A stretch of 64,000 nucleotides of DNA from Todiramphus chloris collaris (Eukaryota; Chordata; Aves; Coraciiformes; Alcedinidae): positions 35,772,959-35,836,958 of the forward strand of contig JANVCC010000018.1 of assembly GCA_025345505.1 (NCBI GenBank), read 5' to 3'. Positions 33,373 to 46,157 of the stretch are shown piece by piece; position 1 is the first letter of the stretch, and each line of letters begins with the position of its first letter. The translations under genes were made by a program, and so were the position numbers. The notes beneath the pieces were generated by a model. That model had not been told where the DNA came from. It worked only from the letters and a program-made list of their open reading frames with translations, and did not search any database.

Positions 33373-33430
33373 CATAATTAGCTTTCATGAATTAGTTAAT
33401 GAATTAGCTAATGAATTGGCTTTCATTAAT
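33373..33430. promoter_or_regulatory. TAAT-rich direct-repeat cluster (possible homeodomain sites)
   Basis: Three 12-bp-spaced copies of ATGAATTAG/ATGAATTGG (33387, 33399, 33411) sit between two GCTTTCAT direct repeats (33381-33388 and 33419-33426). The block holds many TAAT/ATTA cores. Homeodomain binding is inference from the motif content only. Confidence 0.35.
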
Positions 33431-34051
33431 ACCTCACCTCTAGTTACAGAGGTCACCTTCAATTGCACAGTTTCCAAGCAGTAATTCTAAGAGATAGGAA
33501 CTGTCCTCATTAATACCTGTAGATGTTAACTCTGAAGCTTAACAAAGACTATTAAAATTTGAACACTAGTGTCAAATTACTTTTTTATGTGTCACTTTCA
33601 GAGCAGTGAAAGTTCTTCTTACCATGATCACAGCTGTATCCAGGATGTTTTTAATAGCATTCAGTTCCTTATTGACTGCCAGACGTTGCAAATATCATGG
33701 CCAAAATCTGTGACAGCCCTCTGCAATGTTGGTTTTTTTTTTGATAATAAAAATATCAGCACAGAGTCTAATGTGGCAAAAGTGAGAGGGAATGGCATCT
33801 GGAGGCTGTGCTGCACAGTTAGGTCTCACATGAGGTGGAGAGCTGCCTATTGGGATTACATAGGGTCAGGCTCAAGCAGCCCTGGTTTTTCCAGAGGGAA
33901 CTGTTAGGCTGACACTGGAGATTAGTCCCCTGCCATGCACATCTCCACTGAAGTGGCAGGCATCACTCATAAACTTGGTACACTCACTCAGAGTTCTTTT
34001 TTTCCTCAAGAAAGAGCTGTGGCGTCAGTCCCAGTGTAGCCAGAAGTAGAA

Positions 34052-34103
34052 TGTTAAAAAGAAAAAAAAAAAGAAGAAAAATGAAAAAAATGAAAAAAAA
34101 ATT
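34052..34103. repeat. A-rich purine tract
   Basis: About 50 bp of A runs interrupted by G and T (GAAAAAAA, GAAGAAAAATG, TGAAAAAAA). Simple low-complexity sequence. Confidence 0.8.
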
Positions 34104-37100
34104 TAAAATCCTATTACCTGACCAATGAGTAACGTTCTTGGCCATTTTTCTGTAAAACCACTTGGAATTTTTTGTCTGTAAAGAAAGAGGGTGAAAGACA
34201 GACCTTTGGGGAGAAAAAGGAGGTTCACTAGTCTATAAAACTGTTTCTTTTTAAAATGCAATAACCATAGAAGAAGACCCTTAGGATGGAAATGGGAGTT
34301 CTCTGTAAAGACTCTTCATGCTGATCAGTAGTGTCAAGATGTAAAAAAAAATGCCAGTGACAGAAAGATCACTTAATTTGCAACTATAATAGTCTCTTAG
34401 TGAGGTGTTCGTACAGCCAAAGACATTACTCTCCTTGCCACTCATTACTGCGTGGCTAGGGTAAGGGACATCATGATCACATAGACAGTAAAGGAGGAAG
34501 CTGGTAACTAACCTACAGCACTCTGAGAGTTGCATATTGAAGACTTGGCCTCCTGGGGAAATGGCATAATACCCTGAGATGCAATATAAAACATTTATAA
34601 CCTCTCTTTTAAAAGGCTTCCAGAGGGGAAGTTTCAGCTTTTCCACTTTGTTGCATAATGCTTCTCTGAAAGAAATAGAAAGGGGCAAGCAGATTAAGTA
34701 GCTAATTATCATGCTTTAGGGCTTTTTGATAGCAACTTTCCTGATCATTTCTAAAAAATAAAATATTTCAGAGCAACAAAATACGTCTACTCAGTAATTT
34801 CCAGGTAAAACAGGAATAGAAGATATATTGTGAAAGAATATTTACAAAACTTCATCATCTGCAATTGTGTCTGAGTTTCAAACTGAGTAGTGCAACTGCC
34901 AGGTATGCAAAGCCTCATGTTTCAACTGTGGAGCCCAGTATTAAACATAAAACAAGCAGTTAGACCTTCTGATATACCTCTGTAGCCATGAAAAGATCTG
35001 GTTTCATTTATTTGCCAGTAAAATCTGTATTTAAACAGTTAAAGAACATGCACAGTGCATGTATTTCCTTACTCGGTGCAGAAATCGGTGACATATGATG
35101 TCCACTTTATTTAATGTTGCTAGGAAAAGTTAATCAAACCTAGTAATATAGTGTAAAAGTAAAGAGAAAATGGAATTATTTTCATTTAGTTCCACCTCTT
35201 AATCTTGCATCCTGAGCAGAGAATTTCATATCCCATACAAATTTATACTGAGTTTTACCATCTGAAGGCACGTATTTAGAATGAATAGTTTTAAAAGAGA
35301 AATCTCATTTTAATTACATTTTAATCCACCCACAGCGATGCTGCATTTTACTGATTTGATTAGCCGTTACCCATGCCTCTTGTGTACTCACAAATGCAAA
35401 TTTTTGTGTATCATCAGGAAATTCCAGTTACACAAGTCAAACACATAGACTCATACATTGTACGGAACAGAAACCAAAAATCCTCCCTCTGCCTCCAGCC
35501 TGTGCTCCTTCTTTCTAAGAAGAAGTTATCATTACTCTGAGCCATGTTTGCGTATCCTACCTCCACAGGGAGGAGAAGGTTCACAACAAGGAGACATTCG
35601 AACTGCCACTTGTCTCTGTTTCATACCAGAAATCATTTTTAATGAGCACATTCACTCTTTTCTGGGCAATCCCCACCATATCCTGTTGCCCTGAGCCAGA
35701 ACACCTGGGAGTCTTCAGTAAGGCTTTGTGCATTGCAAGCAGACCAAAAATAGGCCTGCGAAAGATCCCATGATAAATTGTTAGCTGGTGTGAGTCACCT
35801 TTGAAACATGAACTGGTGTGCTCCATTATTCTGTTCGCAGCATTTATATGAGAAAGTTCAGTAAACTTGGCTATAAAATTTATGACCGGTTTGAATGTGT
35901 ACAAAAGAAGCAAGTTCATGTGTTTCCTGATGCAGATGGTGATGGAAACTAAGAGCATGTGGCGCTCCAAGTACAAAAATCCAAAGAGCTTTATTTAGTG
36001 TGACCTGTCACTGTCCCTCTACACATTTCTAATAAGGCAGTGGCATTGGCCAGGGCACTGCACAGTGAATTGCTTCACCTTAAAAAATAACGTAGGAGGC
36101 ATTTTTTGTATTCGTAAACACAAACTTATACTCCGTGCTGCTGGGAATATAAGTCATAAAAATCTCAACAAAAAGTTAGAAAGATTTCATTCTGCTCTCT
36201 CTCTACTGTGGGCTGAGAACCCATTGTTCCCCATCCACCCTTTAATTCTGGGTCCTTTTAGATCCAGAAATACACCTTTAATTTCCCCCTACAAGCTCAC
36301 AGATCCCAGCACAGGGTTGGTTCGGATGGTGTAACAGCAGGAATACCGGGGCCCAGTCCTAAGGAGCCCTATTGCCACTGTTGCATCAGAGAATGACTGA
36401 TGCTGGTGCAATGACGGGAGCTTTTCTGTACAGTATTATTCTCATGCTTTTGGTGCCAAATGGAACCCTCCATGGATTTTCTTTTTACACCCTCCAACAC
36501 TTCTGTACTCATCGCAGGAGTTAGGCAAGACTGCTGCTGGAGCTTAAGGCCCATATATTGTGTTTCTCAGGGAAAATTAAAAAAAAAAAAATAAGAAAAA
36601 GGAATTTCTCTTTCCTGTGAAGTAATGTATGTTTTATTATCATCTCTTACAATTAGGCCAACTCAGTAGTCTTCAAAAACAGGGTAAAACCTCCCTTCCT
36701 GATAACATGGCTCGTTTCCCAGCAGTGACAGAATTGTCCAAGGTAAGATTTGCAGTGGCAGCTGAGGAGAATGTAGTACAGGAAACCTTAATACTGGGCA
36801 ATGTTTCTGCTCTCAGACTAAATAAATCTAGCAGAGATGCAAACAAGCATGATTTTACCCTACTCATGCTTTTAACTGAAGAAATGGAATTTGGAGACCT
36901 TACGACTCTTCTCTAGAGTCTCTAAACTTGGATGTAACACTGCAATCCCTTTCAATAAAAAGCAGCAGAGCAGTACAGGAACTTCAGAGCAACTTAGGCC
37001 AGTCCTGGTCTTCACTTATTGCACTATTTTTTTGTTGGTGGTGAGTTCCCTTACGCTGTATATTTGGACTGTACTTCAATATTAATCTGTTTTATATAAA

Positions 37101-40100
37101 ATAAAATACTATATTCCTCAAAAGAACCAAGAAAAGTATCAAAGGTAGTTTTGTCTGATAGTGGAGAGAGAGAAACCACAAGCTGAGATTCATAATGAGA
37201 AATGTATTGTTGCCTAATAAGGACTCACTGGCTCCTCAGTCTGAGGATCACAATCTAGCTACCCTTTTCCTTTGGTCTTGTAAACAGCCTATTGATTCAA
37301 AGACTAACTGTTTCAAATAAGATATCAAAGCAAAGATAAAGAAGCCATAGGGTAAACATAACTAACAACATAACTAACACAAGTCTGAAAAAGCAAGAGT
37401 AAAAAACAAAACTAATTTGCTGGGAATTCAATTGGATAATATGAATTAGAAAACTTGATCCTTGTAAGCTTGAAGATACTATTGCATCTGTGACAATTTT
37501 CTACAATCTTTAAGTCATTCATGTATTGAATTTTAGGGTAGAAATGTTAGAATAAGGTAGACCTGAGGGAATTCTTCAGGTTGCTCTGGGGATTTGAGGA
37601 AGAACATCTGAACTCCTCTGGGAGCCTAATGCTCTGTAAGAAATATAACTAGTGAATTATTCATCAAAAGAGTGTATACTCTCATAAATGGTAAGCAGCA
37701 GCTGAAGAAGTGACCAGAAGACTATTTTCTAGGAATCCTGGATTGTGATGCTCAGAATGCTCATTGTTTGGACTGTCTGAGATAGACACAGCTGCTCTGA
37801 TTCAGTAGCCTTAGGACAATGCTCTCAACTTCAATGTATCCTCTATCCCCCAATGTTCAGAGAGCGGTGATTTGTATCAAATACCACCATCTCACTTTTC
37901 AGCCAAAGAGTGGCATTTGGAACAAGCTGCTTCACAATGCCAGGAGGCATTGCACTGAGGCAAGGCACAGCTAATGGATAACACTGAGCAGAGCAATTCT
38001 TCTCAGCAGGTTCCTCCAACTCCATTGCAGATGGATAGTGTGTGAGCCATCAGCCTAGTGAGGAAAGCTCCTGCCAGTTGGCTGACCCATGGTGGATTCT
38101 CAGAGCACCCGCAGGAAGTCAGCGAAGGCCAGGAATGCTTCTTTGCCCAGAGCTGTTGATGGGTAGGATGTTACCTAAGGGAAGTAACAGGTTCCAACAT
38201 TGAATTGGGCTCCTTAGTTCTTTTTTTGCCCTCCTTCAAGCACTCTCCAGCTCTATCTGAGAACTGCTACCTAGAGAGTCAGGGGCCTGGCTGCTGTGTT
38301 AAAGAAAATGTCAAATTCTGAAGGTGATGCCTCTTTCTGCAGGTATTGAGAAATGCCTAAAAACATATAGTGGAAAAATATTTCAACGTTTTGCCTGTGT
38401 TTCAAAGATGGGAATAGGAGTGCTGGGGCTTGTACTGAAAAGCAAGAGAGGGGAAGAAATGTGCGATAAAACAGTATCCAGATTAGTCTTCAGAAGGTAG
38501 GGCAGCAGTTATTTTTACTTGCCTTGAGATCACGAGGAGTGATAAAGTCTTGTTTCTGACATCTAGGGAAACAGAGGGGAGAGACCAGAACAGACATACC
38601 AAAGAAACTACAATATCCATATGACAAATTGCACACATTGCTGGGGTTGTGCATAAGTAATCTCTTACAGCAAGTAAGTGGTGGGAAAGAGGTGACTGGA
38701 GGCACCATAGCTTATATTATTCTCTTCCTAGCAGGTAATTGCCTATAATATCAGAAGAAATGTATCACAGGAAGTAATGGTGAAGAACTGTTTAGTTGTC
38801 TGAATAATTATTTTAATAATGCACAACATTAGGTAGACTATTCCAAGAATCCAATAAAACTGCCTATAAATTGTTCATTGGCAGTCAAAAACTGAAGAGG
38901 CAATTTCTATTCCATTTCTCTCAGTCTTTTTGCATTGATTTTGCCTACTTTTCTATGCAGGCAGTGCACTGAGAAGGGAGGTGGAAGCTAATAGTTCTTC
39001 AACCATTTGTGTCATCTTTGTTATCCACTGGCTATTCTAGACTTCCCATTGTATCAATGGGGATGGACACCCTCAGAGGGCACCTCTGAGGATCTGAACT
39101 ATTGCTTTTTGTGGCTACATCTCCACCACTAAAGGCTTTTGTCTGAGAGAGTGGTGCTTGTTCTCAGGCCAAACCAGGGTACAAGGTGTCTGGTTCCCTA
39201 ACTGCTTCAGACTGGCTCCTAATAGAGCAGACTCACCACACCCACACTGCACACTCATTTCATTGGGTCTCCTCTGGGTCCCCCTCAAGAACCAAGACCT
39301 AACAGCTGCTTTTCCATGGAAAGCACGCAAAATATTGCAACACCAAGTCCTGTGGCCATTGGTCCAAGCACAAGCAGTAACTGCAAGGCCTGGCCATCCA
39401 TGTATTAAGCAGGAAAGTAGGAAGACAGTGACCAGCATTTGCTCTCTGTATATGATTCAGTAAGAGGAGAAAAGCTGAGGGGGATGCAGGTCGTGCCCGT
39501 GTCTCAGACCACTATTTTAGAGTAGCACCACAGTGCCCAGATTTGTTAAATACAGCCTTACTGCAAACATGGCTTCTCTTCCTCTTGTAAATGTGAAATA
39601 GTGCTTCTGCTACTGGTTCCTCATGAAAATATTCAGCCCATGCTTCCGGAGATAGGGACATACACGAACACACACACATCTCTCTATCTCTGTCCTGTCT
39701 GGTTGTCCTTTGGTCCTACACTACAATGATTTTCACATAGCAACTGAAAGTTCTATGCTGCAGTGCATGGGAAAGTGCTTGCTGGGATGACGTTGCAAGG
39801 TTGTCATGAATAAACGGAGCCAAACTTGGTGTGTTTTACATTCAAACGCAGGAGTAGGCTGTGGGATGAAATGGTATAATCACATGTTTTCTTTTAGAAA
39901 GAAATAACTGGTTTCCTTCAGAAATGAGCTCAGATTATTTTTCAGAAAAAGACAAACACACACAATCTTCAAAATCCACACCCAAAACCTGGTTTATATG
40001 TAGTGGGCTGCAAGGCTCCAGGAATGAACTGAGGAGCTAAGTGATTTAACAGCTCAGTATTCTTCATCTGCTTCTCCTTCGAAGCAGAGATGTGGTCCCA

Positions 40101-42250
40101 CAGAGTGGCTGATTGAGCAGGGTGGGGTTTGGGAACAGAAGCAGCTTCTGACTCTGAATGCCACAGTTTGTTTCAGTGTTTAACAAATGACACACATGTG
40201 ACATACACTAAAAGTGATCAATGGTCTCAGCAAGGCAGGAAAGCCTGAAATGCAGGTCTTGCGTCCTTCAGTGAAGGGAAGCAGCACAGGTTCACTCTGC
40301 TTCTGTAAAGGGAGTGTCAAACCAGGTCAGGGAGGAAGGGGAAATTTCTCCATCTATTTGGACTCCAGCTGTTCCTTGTAGGATAATTCCTCTTGAGTAG
40401 GTATCTGAAATACAGAAATGTAATTCTCAATTCTCTAAGCTGTGTTAAGGAGCAGTGCTTCTGGTACTAAAATCATGAAGTGCACTATCCCAAAGCAGCG
40501 GACACCCATACCATGTCCTAGGACATGCCAGCTCTGAATCCCAGCGTATGGTAGAGAGTGTGAAGAAATCAAGAGCTTTGGAGAGGCTTGGGAAGGGATG
40601 CAGGGTCCCTGACACTGTGAAAGAACAGATGTGAGGTGGCCTGATGCCATGGCTGATGGAAAGCTGTGTGCCCTCCCTAGGCTTCCCCATCAATTGTATG
40701 CAAAACCCAGTGTGCAGGGTGTTCACTACTGTGATAACACAGCTAAGTGCACAGCCTTGCCCCGTGCTCTAGCCTTTGCCCACTGCAGCACAGGTAGCAT
40801 CTCACCCAGCACTAGGGCTGAGTACTGTGCCTGCAGCTGCCTGCCAGGAAGCAAGGTTTGTGGTGTTTGAATCTTCAGTGAAGCTACATTTTTAGCCACC
40901 TCTGAGTCAGGCACATGAGCTCCAAGAAGGGGATGCGGTCTCTGTCCCTGTTTTCTTATCAGGTAGGTTTTCTGCTCAGTATGCAGGTTGGTTTTGAACA
41001 CTACTTTCAAGCCCTTCACTGCCTCGCTATACATAGCCTGAGGTTTCCTCCTGCAGCCAAGCAAGAAGTTAGCTACTTAGTTTTCTTCTTCCAGGACAAG
41101 GGTTGTTTGCTCCTTCTCTGTATTCCCCAGCCAGGCAAGGTTAGGGCTTTTGACTGCCTCAAACTATTTTCTTCTTTCTCATCGCATTCTCCAGTGTTCC
41201 TACGTGTTTGTGACACCTTGAGTCTCAGGTTACACTCTGCTAAATACACAGTAGGAAGAAAAATTACCCTCTTTAAGAAATTGTCTACTTTGCACCAGAA
41301 GGTTAACATTTTAACGCTAAGCTATGCAGCATCTACTTACGGTTTGCAAATTTAATTCAGCAAAGGATTCACCAAAGCATGTCTATGGTAATTATTTCAT
41401 TTTTATTTTAGGAACAACAAAAAAAAATATTGATTTCACTGCAAAAATGAAATACAAAAATAAAAAAAATTACAAAAAATAGCATTCTGATTCAGATTAA
41501 CATCCACGTACTAAGTATACACAGTTTCAATTAAACTTTTTTTTCCTTTGACCAAGACGGTACTCCATCTGTTATTTTGTTTATTTTTTTTACTGTAGTA
41601 GAAGTAAAAGCTATCTTTAAAGAAATGAGGTAATGACCATCAATAATTTAGTTTGAACAGCTATAATATTTAAAGGTAATCATGCACTGAGCCATTTAGT
41701 AGTCCTAACAGAGTGCATACAGTGTCAGATATCATTGAAAGGCCTGGAGAATGAAGGCCTACAAACTCTGACACACTTGCCAGTCAAACTAACCTCCAGG
41801 ATATAGTTAAAACAGGTCATAACACTTTCTTTGAAGTAAATGCATTTAAGTCTGTTCATGCTTTGGATCATTGTTGCTCTGGATGCAGGGCAAGTGTCAG
41901 AGTTAGCTCAGCCCTGGAGGAAGAGTTTTATATAAATGTAATAACCTTTTTTTTATTGATACATCATGTAACAGGTGATAGGCTGTATCATTTGTTTATA
42001 AAACTGTAATTATATACTCTATAAAGTATTGTATAAGCTAGAATTAAAAAAAAAATTAGACTAATGGGCTCTTTCAGTGAGGTTAGGAATATCAGTAAGC
42101 AGATACATATCAGCAATTCTTTTAAATCCTTCAGTGATGTGCAGGAAAGAAAAACCTTTTATTTCAGATATTTGAATCATTTTTTCTTGTATTAAAAAGA
42201 AAACAACTTTTCTTCTTTGTGTTCCTGTTTAAAGAACATTGTAAAATCAG

Positions 42251-42274
42251 ATTGTGATGTTATAGCATCACAAT
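42251..42274. other. Short perfect hairpin ATTGTGATG-N6-CATCACAAT
   Basis: Nine-base arms with a six-base spacer TTATAG. Too short for a microRNA precursor by itself; it sits in an AT-rich block that reads like non-coding conserved sequence. Function unknown. Confidence 0.5.
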
Positions 42275-42424
42275 GCGTTTTATTAATTTAATAACTATGA
42301 TGTCCGTGACTTTCTGTGCATCCAGGAAAGAAAAAAAACAACTCAACAACATTGCTTTTTTTCCCCTAATTTAACACCTTGTCATATTGGGCTAACTGAT
42401 AATGTATTATGATTAGGAGCAACG

Positions 42425-42700
42425 TTGCTAAAGGAGAGGAAAAATGAAAGACTGAGTATTAAATCTGATCCATGTGTCCAAATCAATGTTGCTGCCTCAT
42501 GCAGCAAATACTGTTTTATTGGCATTATCCGCCCCTCTCTCTTATCTGCCATATTGAACCATGCACCAGTTGACAAGTGTACATTAGTCACATTTAACAT
42601 CCTTTGTCCTGGAACAGCAAAGAGCACAATGATTGGGGTTGTCCTGTGTTTGGAGAAGAGCCCCATTAGTGAGTGCACTCAGCCAATGACTCCTTCAAGC
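42425..42700. promoter_or_regulatory. Candidate conserved non-coding block
   Basis: This segment is of balanced composition, non-repetitive and dense with plausible transcription-factor words (CTTATCTGCC GATA-like, ACAATG SOX-like, GCCATATTG). It also lies at the start of a 238-codon open frame (42425-43141) which I do not accept as a gene: its composition is low-complexity Ser/Pro-rich in the second half and it matches no family I know. Conservation is a guess from appearance and cannot be shown from one sequence. Confidence 0.25.
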
Positions 42701-42747
42701 TTCCCATGCCTTGGTGCCCACCTGCCTCCTAAGGTGAGCAAACAGCC

Positions 42748-42765
42748 CAGCAGCAGCAGCAGCAG
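42748..42765. repeat. (CAG)6 trinucleotide repeat
   Basis: Six uninterrupted CAG units; on the + strand they give the SSSSSS run of the 42425-43141 open frame. Confidence 0.9.
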
Positions 42766-42767
42766 CA

Positions 42768-45700
42768 CCATCCCTGACCCAACATGTCAACCTGTCCCTG
42801 ACCAACACCCAAATAGCAACAGCCCTGCGAGGAGAAGGAGAGTTGTCACACATTTCCTGCCCAGCTGGTGTTTCATGAGCTTCTCTGCTGCACCCCATGG
42901 AGCCATCTCACCCCCACCACTGCCACTGAATAACTTTATCTTCCCTTTGCAGTCACTGGCTCCCTGGAGGGCTAGAAGTTTGGGCAGCTCCTGCCAGCAG
43001 CGTGACAGCCACTTTATTGCTGCATCAACGTTAGAAACTGCTGGAGCGGAGCCATGGAAACTTCTTCTAAATGAAAACCTAAACTTTTCTGAGCAAAAAG
43101 GGAATAAACAGTCATGTTCCTTGCCACAGCAGCGTGTTTAGTGCAAACAGTGGCCCACGGTGATACACTGCACAGGTGGAGTGTGCCTAAATGCCTCTGG
43201 CTCATATGCAAAGTAAATTGAGCTTGTCTTTCTTAGGCTATGCTTAGCTCAAACTCGTTGATTTAATGATTAAAATGTGCATATTTAGTTCTAGAAAATC
43301 CCTTCTACCCTAGAAGTAAGATCTCGGTAAGTTTTTCTTCTTGCCGATTTTCACCCTCTTCCCAGAGTAAAGAATCTGAATTCTCTCTTTTTTTTTTTTT
43401 TATCTTAGAACTACAACTTCTCATACGCAATAAGCATTCTTTGCTTCCTCGCAAACTGCAGTTTCTGTGGGCTCTGCTGGAGCTAAAAGGAAGTATGGAT
43501 AGCATCTGAAATTTGAGAAGTGAAAAGAGATAAAGGAACATCTGGTTTTATTCTATTTCTTTTTTAGAAAATCAATAATGTCAAGTTATGACAGAAAGAG
43601 CAGTATTAAGAACTAATAAAACCTAGACAGTTATTACATGACAGTGACTGAAGGCAATTAATGTGCTGGATACCTTCTCATCATATTTTAAATAAAATAC
43701 CCTATTAATTGACTATAAAGAAACTTTTGCACACTGTAACTGATTCAAGTCTTATTTTGCTGCCATCAAGACCAGAAATGCCTTAAAATCCAGTGAAAAA
43801 AAATGCTGAAAATTAAGGACAACCCCATAAGTTTTACCAGGAAAACTGAAGTAGCATTTAGCACTATCTGAAACCACCAGATTCCTGTATTGCAGCACTT
43901 CAGAGGTCCTGTTTCCAGAGGCTGCCTCCCACATGGATTCTCAGCTGTCTAATAATGCAGCCAAACACTGCAGCCTTTTCCTTAGAGAAAGGCCTAATTT
44001 AGGTGGTTTATGGGGGAAAAAAGAGACAGGGAGAAGTAGTTTGTAGGCATGTAATACCTTTGATATCTCTAACCTATATGAACAATTATAAAGCAGGACC
44101 TGAAAAACAGATCAAGTAAGCCTGCCTTCCTTTGGGAAGTAAGCTATAAAAGCAGGATGGACCAATTCAGCTTTTTTTTTGTCTCGATTATACACTTAGA
44201 AAAGCAAATGTGCTATCCATCTAAAACCAGAAAAAGCAGCTAGGGTGGCTGGTAGAGTGTGGCGAGAGAGAAAAAAAAGTATAGAAATTATATAAAATTT
44301 ATGAAATATTGACCTTTTCTGTCACTCTTTGATCCCAGCAGTTTAAGCCAGATAGTAGTATTTTCAATGACAGAAGCAGAGATTTCAGGACAGTAGAGAA
44401 ATTCCTTCAACAAAGGCAAAGTTTGAAAGGCCAAGTTGCTGATACTGTGTCTCTATATGAGAAGGAGAAACTTCAATAGAAAAATGTTGAGTCAAATTTA
44501 TCTTTGGTGCAGCTCTTGGGTAATTCCACTGATGCGCAACAGAATTATATCCCTCAGACAGGGATCTTTTCTAGTTTGTGGTAAAAGAGCAGAATACAGA
44601 GAGATTTGCTGTCTCTGCCTCTGGGTTCCCACATTAGGAGCCCGATTTAGCCGCTAGCTTGAGACCATGCCTAATGGCACTTAATGTTAATCCCATTTTC
44701 ACGTCTTCTGCTGAGACTGGATCTCTGTGTGTTTCAGTTTTTGGTGAGGTGGTCATTGTGCCAGTAGCATAGAGAGTCACTATGTAGACTTAACAGCTGT
44801 TTTCAAACGTGTTTCCAAATTTGTAGTTTGATTCACATGTTGAGCCATTACCCGATTGCTGTGCTGAGCATAATCACTGCAGCTCGCTTTAAATATCTAG
44901 ACTGAGACAGCTACAGAACGGGATCAGCAAATGGCATGAGGCAGATGTACAGTAGCTATAGAAACCACAGCTTACACAAAACAAATAAGCATGGACCATT
45001 ACCTACAATTTGGTTCACGTTCCTTCAGCTGCGTCATAACATCTGTTGTAAGGAACCTTGTACAGAGTACAGAGGAAATATGTTGAACACAAATACTTCT
45101 GAACAAAGAATAAAGTTGTTTCAGACTTACTGGTGCTAAAAAGGTATTTAAGTGTACTAATAAAGAAACTAATGAGGGATGCTGTTGGTGCCAAAGCAAA
45201 ACAGTAGAGAAAATTAGTATAGCAACCTGCCTGTGGAGCAACACGCATTACATCACATTGACACAGGCCATAGCAAGATAGTATTTTAATTGCTTTAAGC
45301 ACTAATTTAAAAAACAAACTGTTAAGAACTTGTCACTGTTTTTGTTACTTGGCAACATACAACTGTCACCCCTGAAGATTTTGGTTTTCCCTCAAAAAAA
45401 CCTGACTCTCACTTCAAAAGTAGATTTGAAATAAGAGGATTCAAAATGAGGATTGGGTTTCAGACAACAACAGCAACCACAAACTTCTTTGCCTCTTTCT
45501 GAGCCTCCAAGGGTCCACCCAGATACTATCTGTCTTTTTTTTAAGCAAGAAAATTTGAAAAAAAACATAAAAAGGACATGTAAAAGCAGACATCAGAAGT
45601 AATGCGTTATGTCTCTATCCTAAGGCACAAATTAAATTCACACAGCTCACCCCTTTGGGTTCTCTTTGTTTAAATTGTAGAACTGGTGGATTGATGCTCC

Positions 45701-46157
45701 AGAGAGTATTCTGATCTCAGGAAGGTGCTTTCAGACTCTTAGTCAAGATGCTGAGTTTGGAAGGTAGTTAAGTACATGCAAAGAGAAAAGTGATTTGAGA
45801 ATAATGTGAGTACTCATGAGGTTTTATCCACAGACAGGCCCACAGCCTTTCTCAAGAAGGAGTGGGAGGCAGGAATAGCCACTGGTCAGCAGTGACACTG
45901 AGTCCCTAGTCGGAAAAATGCTCTAATTTCTCCCTGGAAAAGTGTGTTGCACCTGTTGTTGGTAAAGAGATTTGGCAGACTGTGCTATTAACTGCAGTCA
46001 ACCCCACTGTTAGCATATGTGCCCAGCTTTGAAGGGGATCCTTTACAGAAAAGGAAAGTTAGAGGAGATGAGCTGCCATATGCACTCTAAATTCCGGAGT
46101 CTTCATGCATCAACCAGAAAAGCAAGAAATTAAAATTGAGGGATTAACTAGGTTCAT
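42768..46157. other. Intergenic DNA, no gene or repeat recognised
   Basis: About 3.4 kb of unique AT-rich sequence with a T11-type run near 43.39 kb and another T run near 44.17 kb. Short frames on both strands show no recognisable protein. Confidence 0.6.

Larger units (their letters stand above)
29546..42424. other. Intergenic DNA, 12.9 kb, no gene recognised
   Basis: Mostly AT-rich unique sequence without identifiable CR1 or LTR copies. It contains a small (CAA)n run, a TAAT-rich direct-repeat cluster at 33.4 kb, a purine-rich A tract at 34.05 kb, and an AT-rich block at 41.38-42.4 kb ending in a 9-bp-arm hairpin. Open frames up to 146 codons (for example 34281-34712 minus, 40915-41355 plus) show no family resemblance and are not called. 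A 108-codon ATG frame at 31034-31360 and an exon-like segment at 36657-36742 are raised as findings. Confidence 0.6.

Noticed and set aside
33569-33907. Possible 3'-terminal exon (acceptor-like TTTTTTATGTGTCACTTTCAG before 33600 and AATAAA near 33746)
   Set aside because: Only one splice-like site and a hexamer in AT-rich DNA; too weak to report as a feature.
42425-43141. 238-codon plus-strand frame as a gene
   Set aside because: No recognisable domain, a CAG-derived Ser run, no neighbouring exons; the length is plausible by chance in a locally stop-poor segment.
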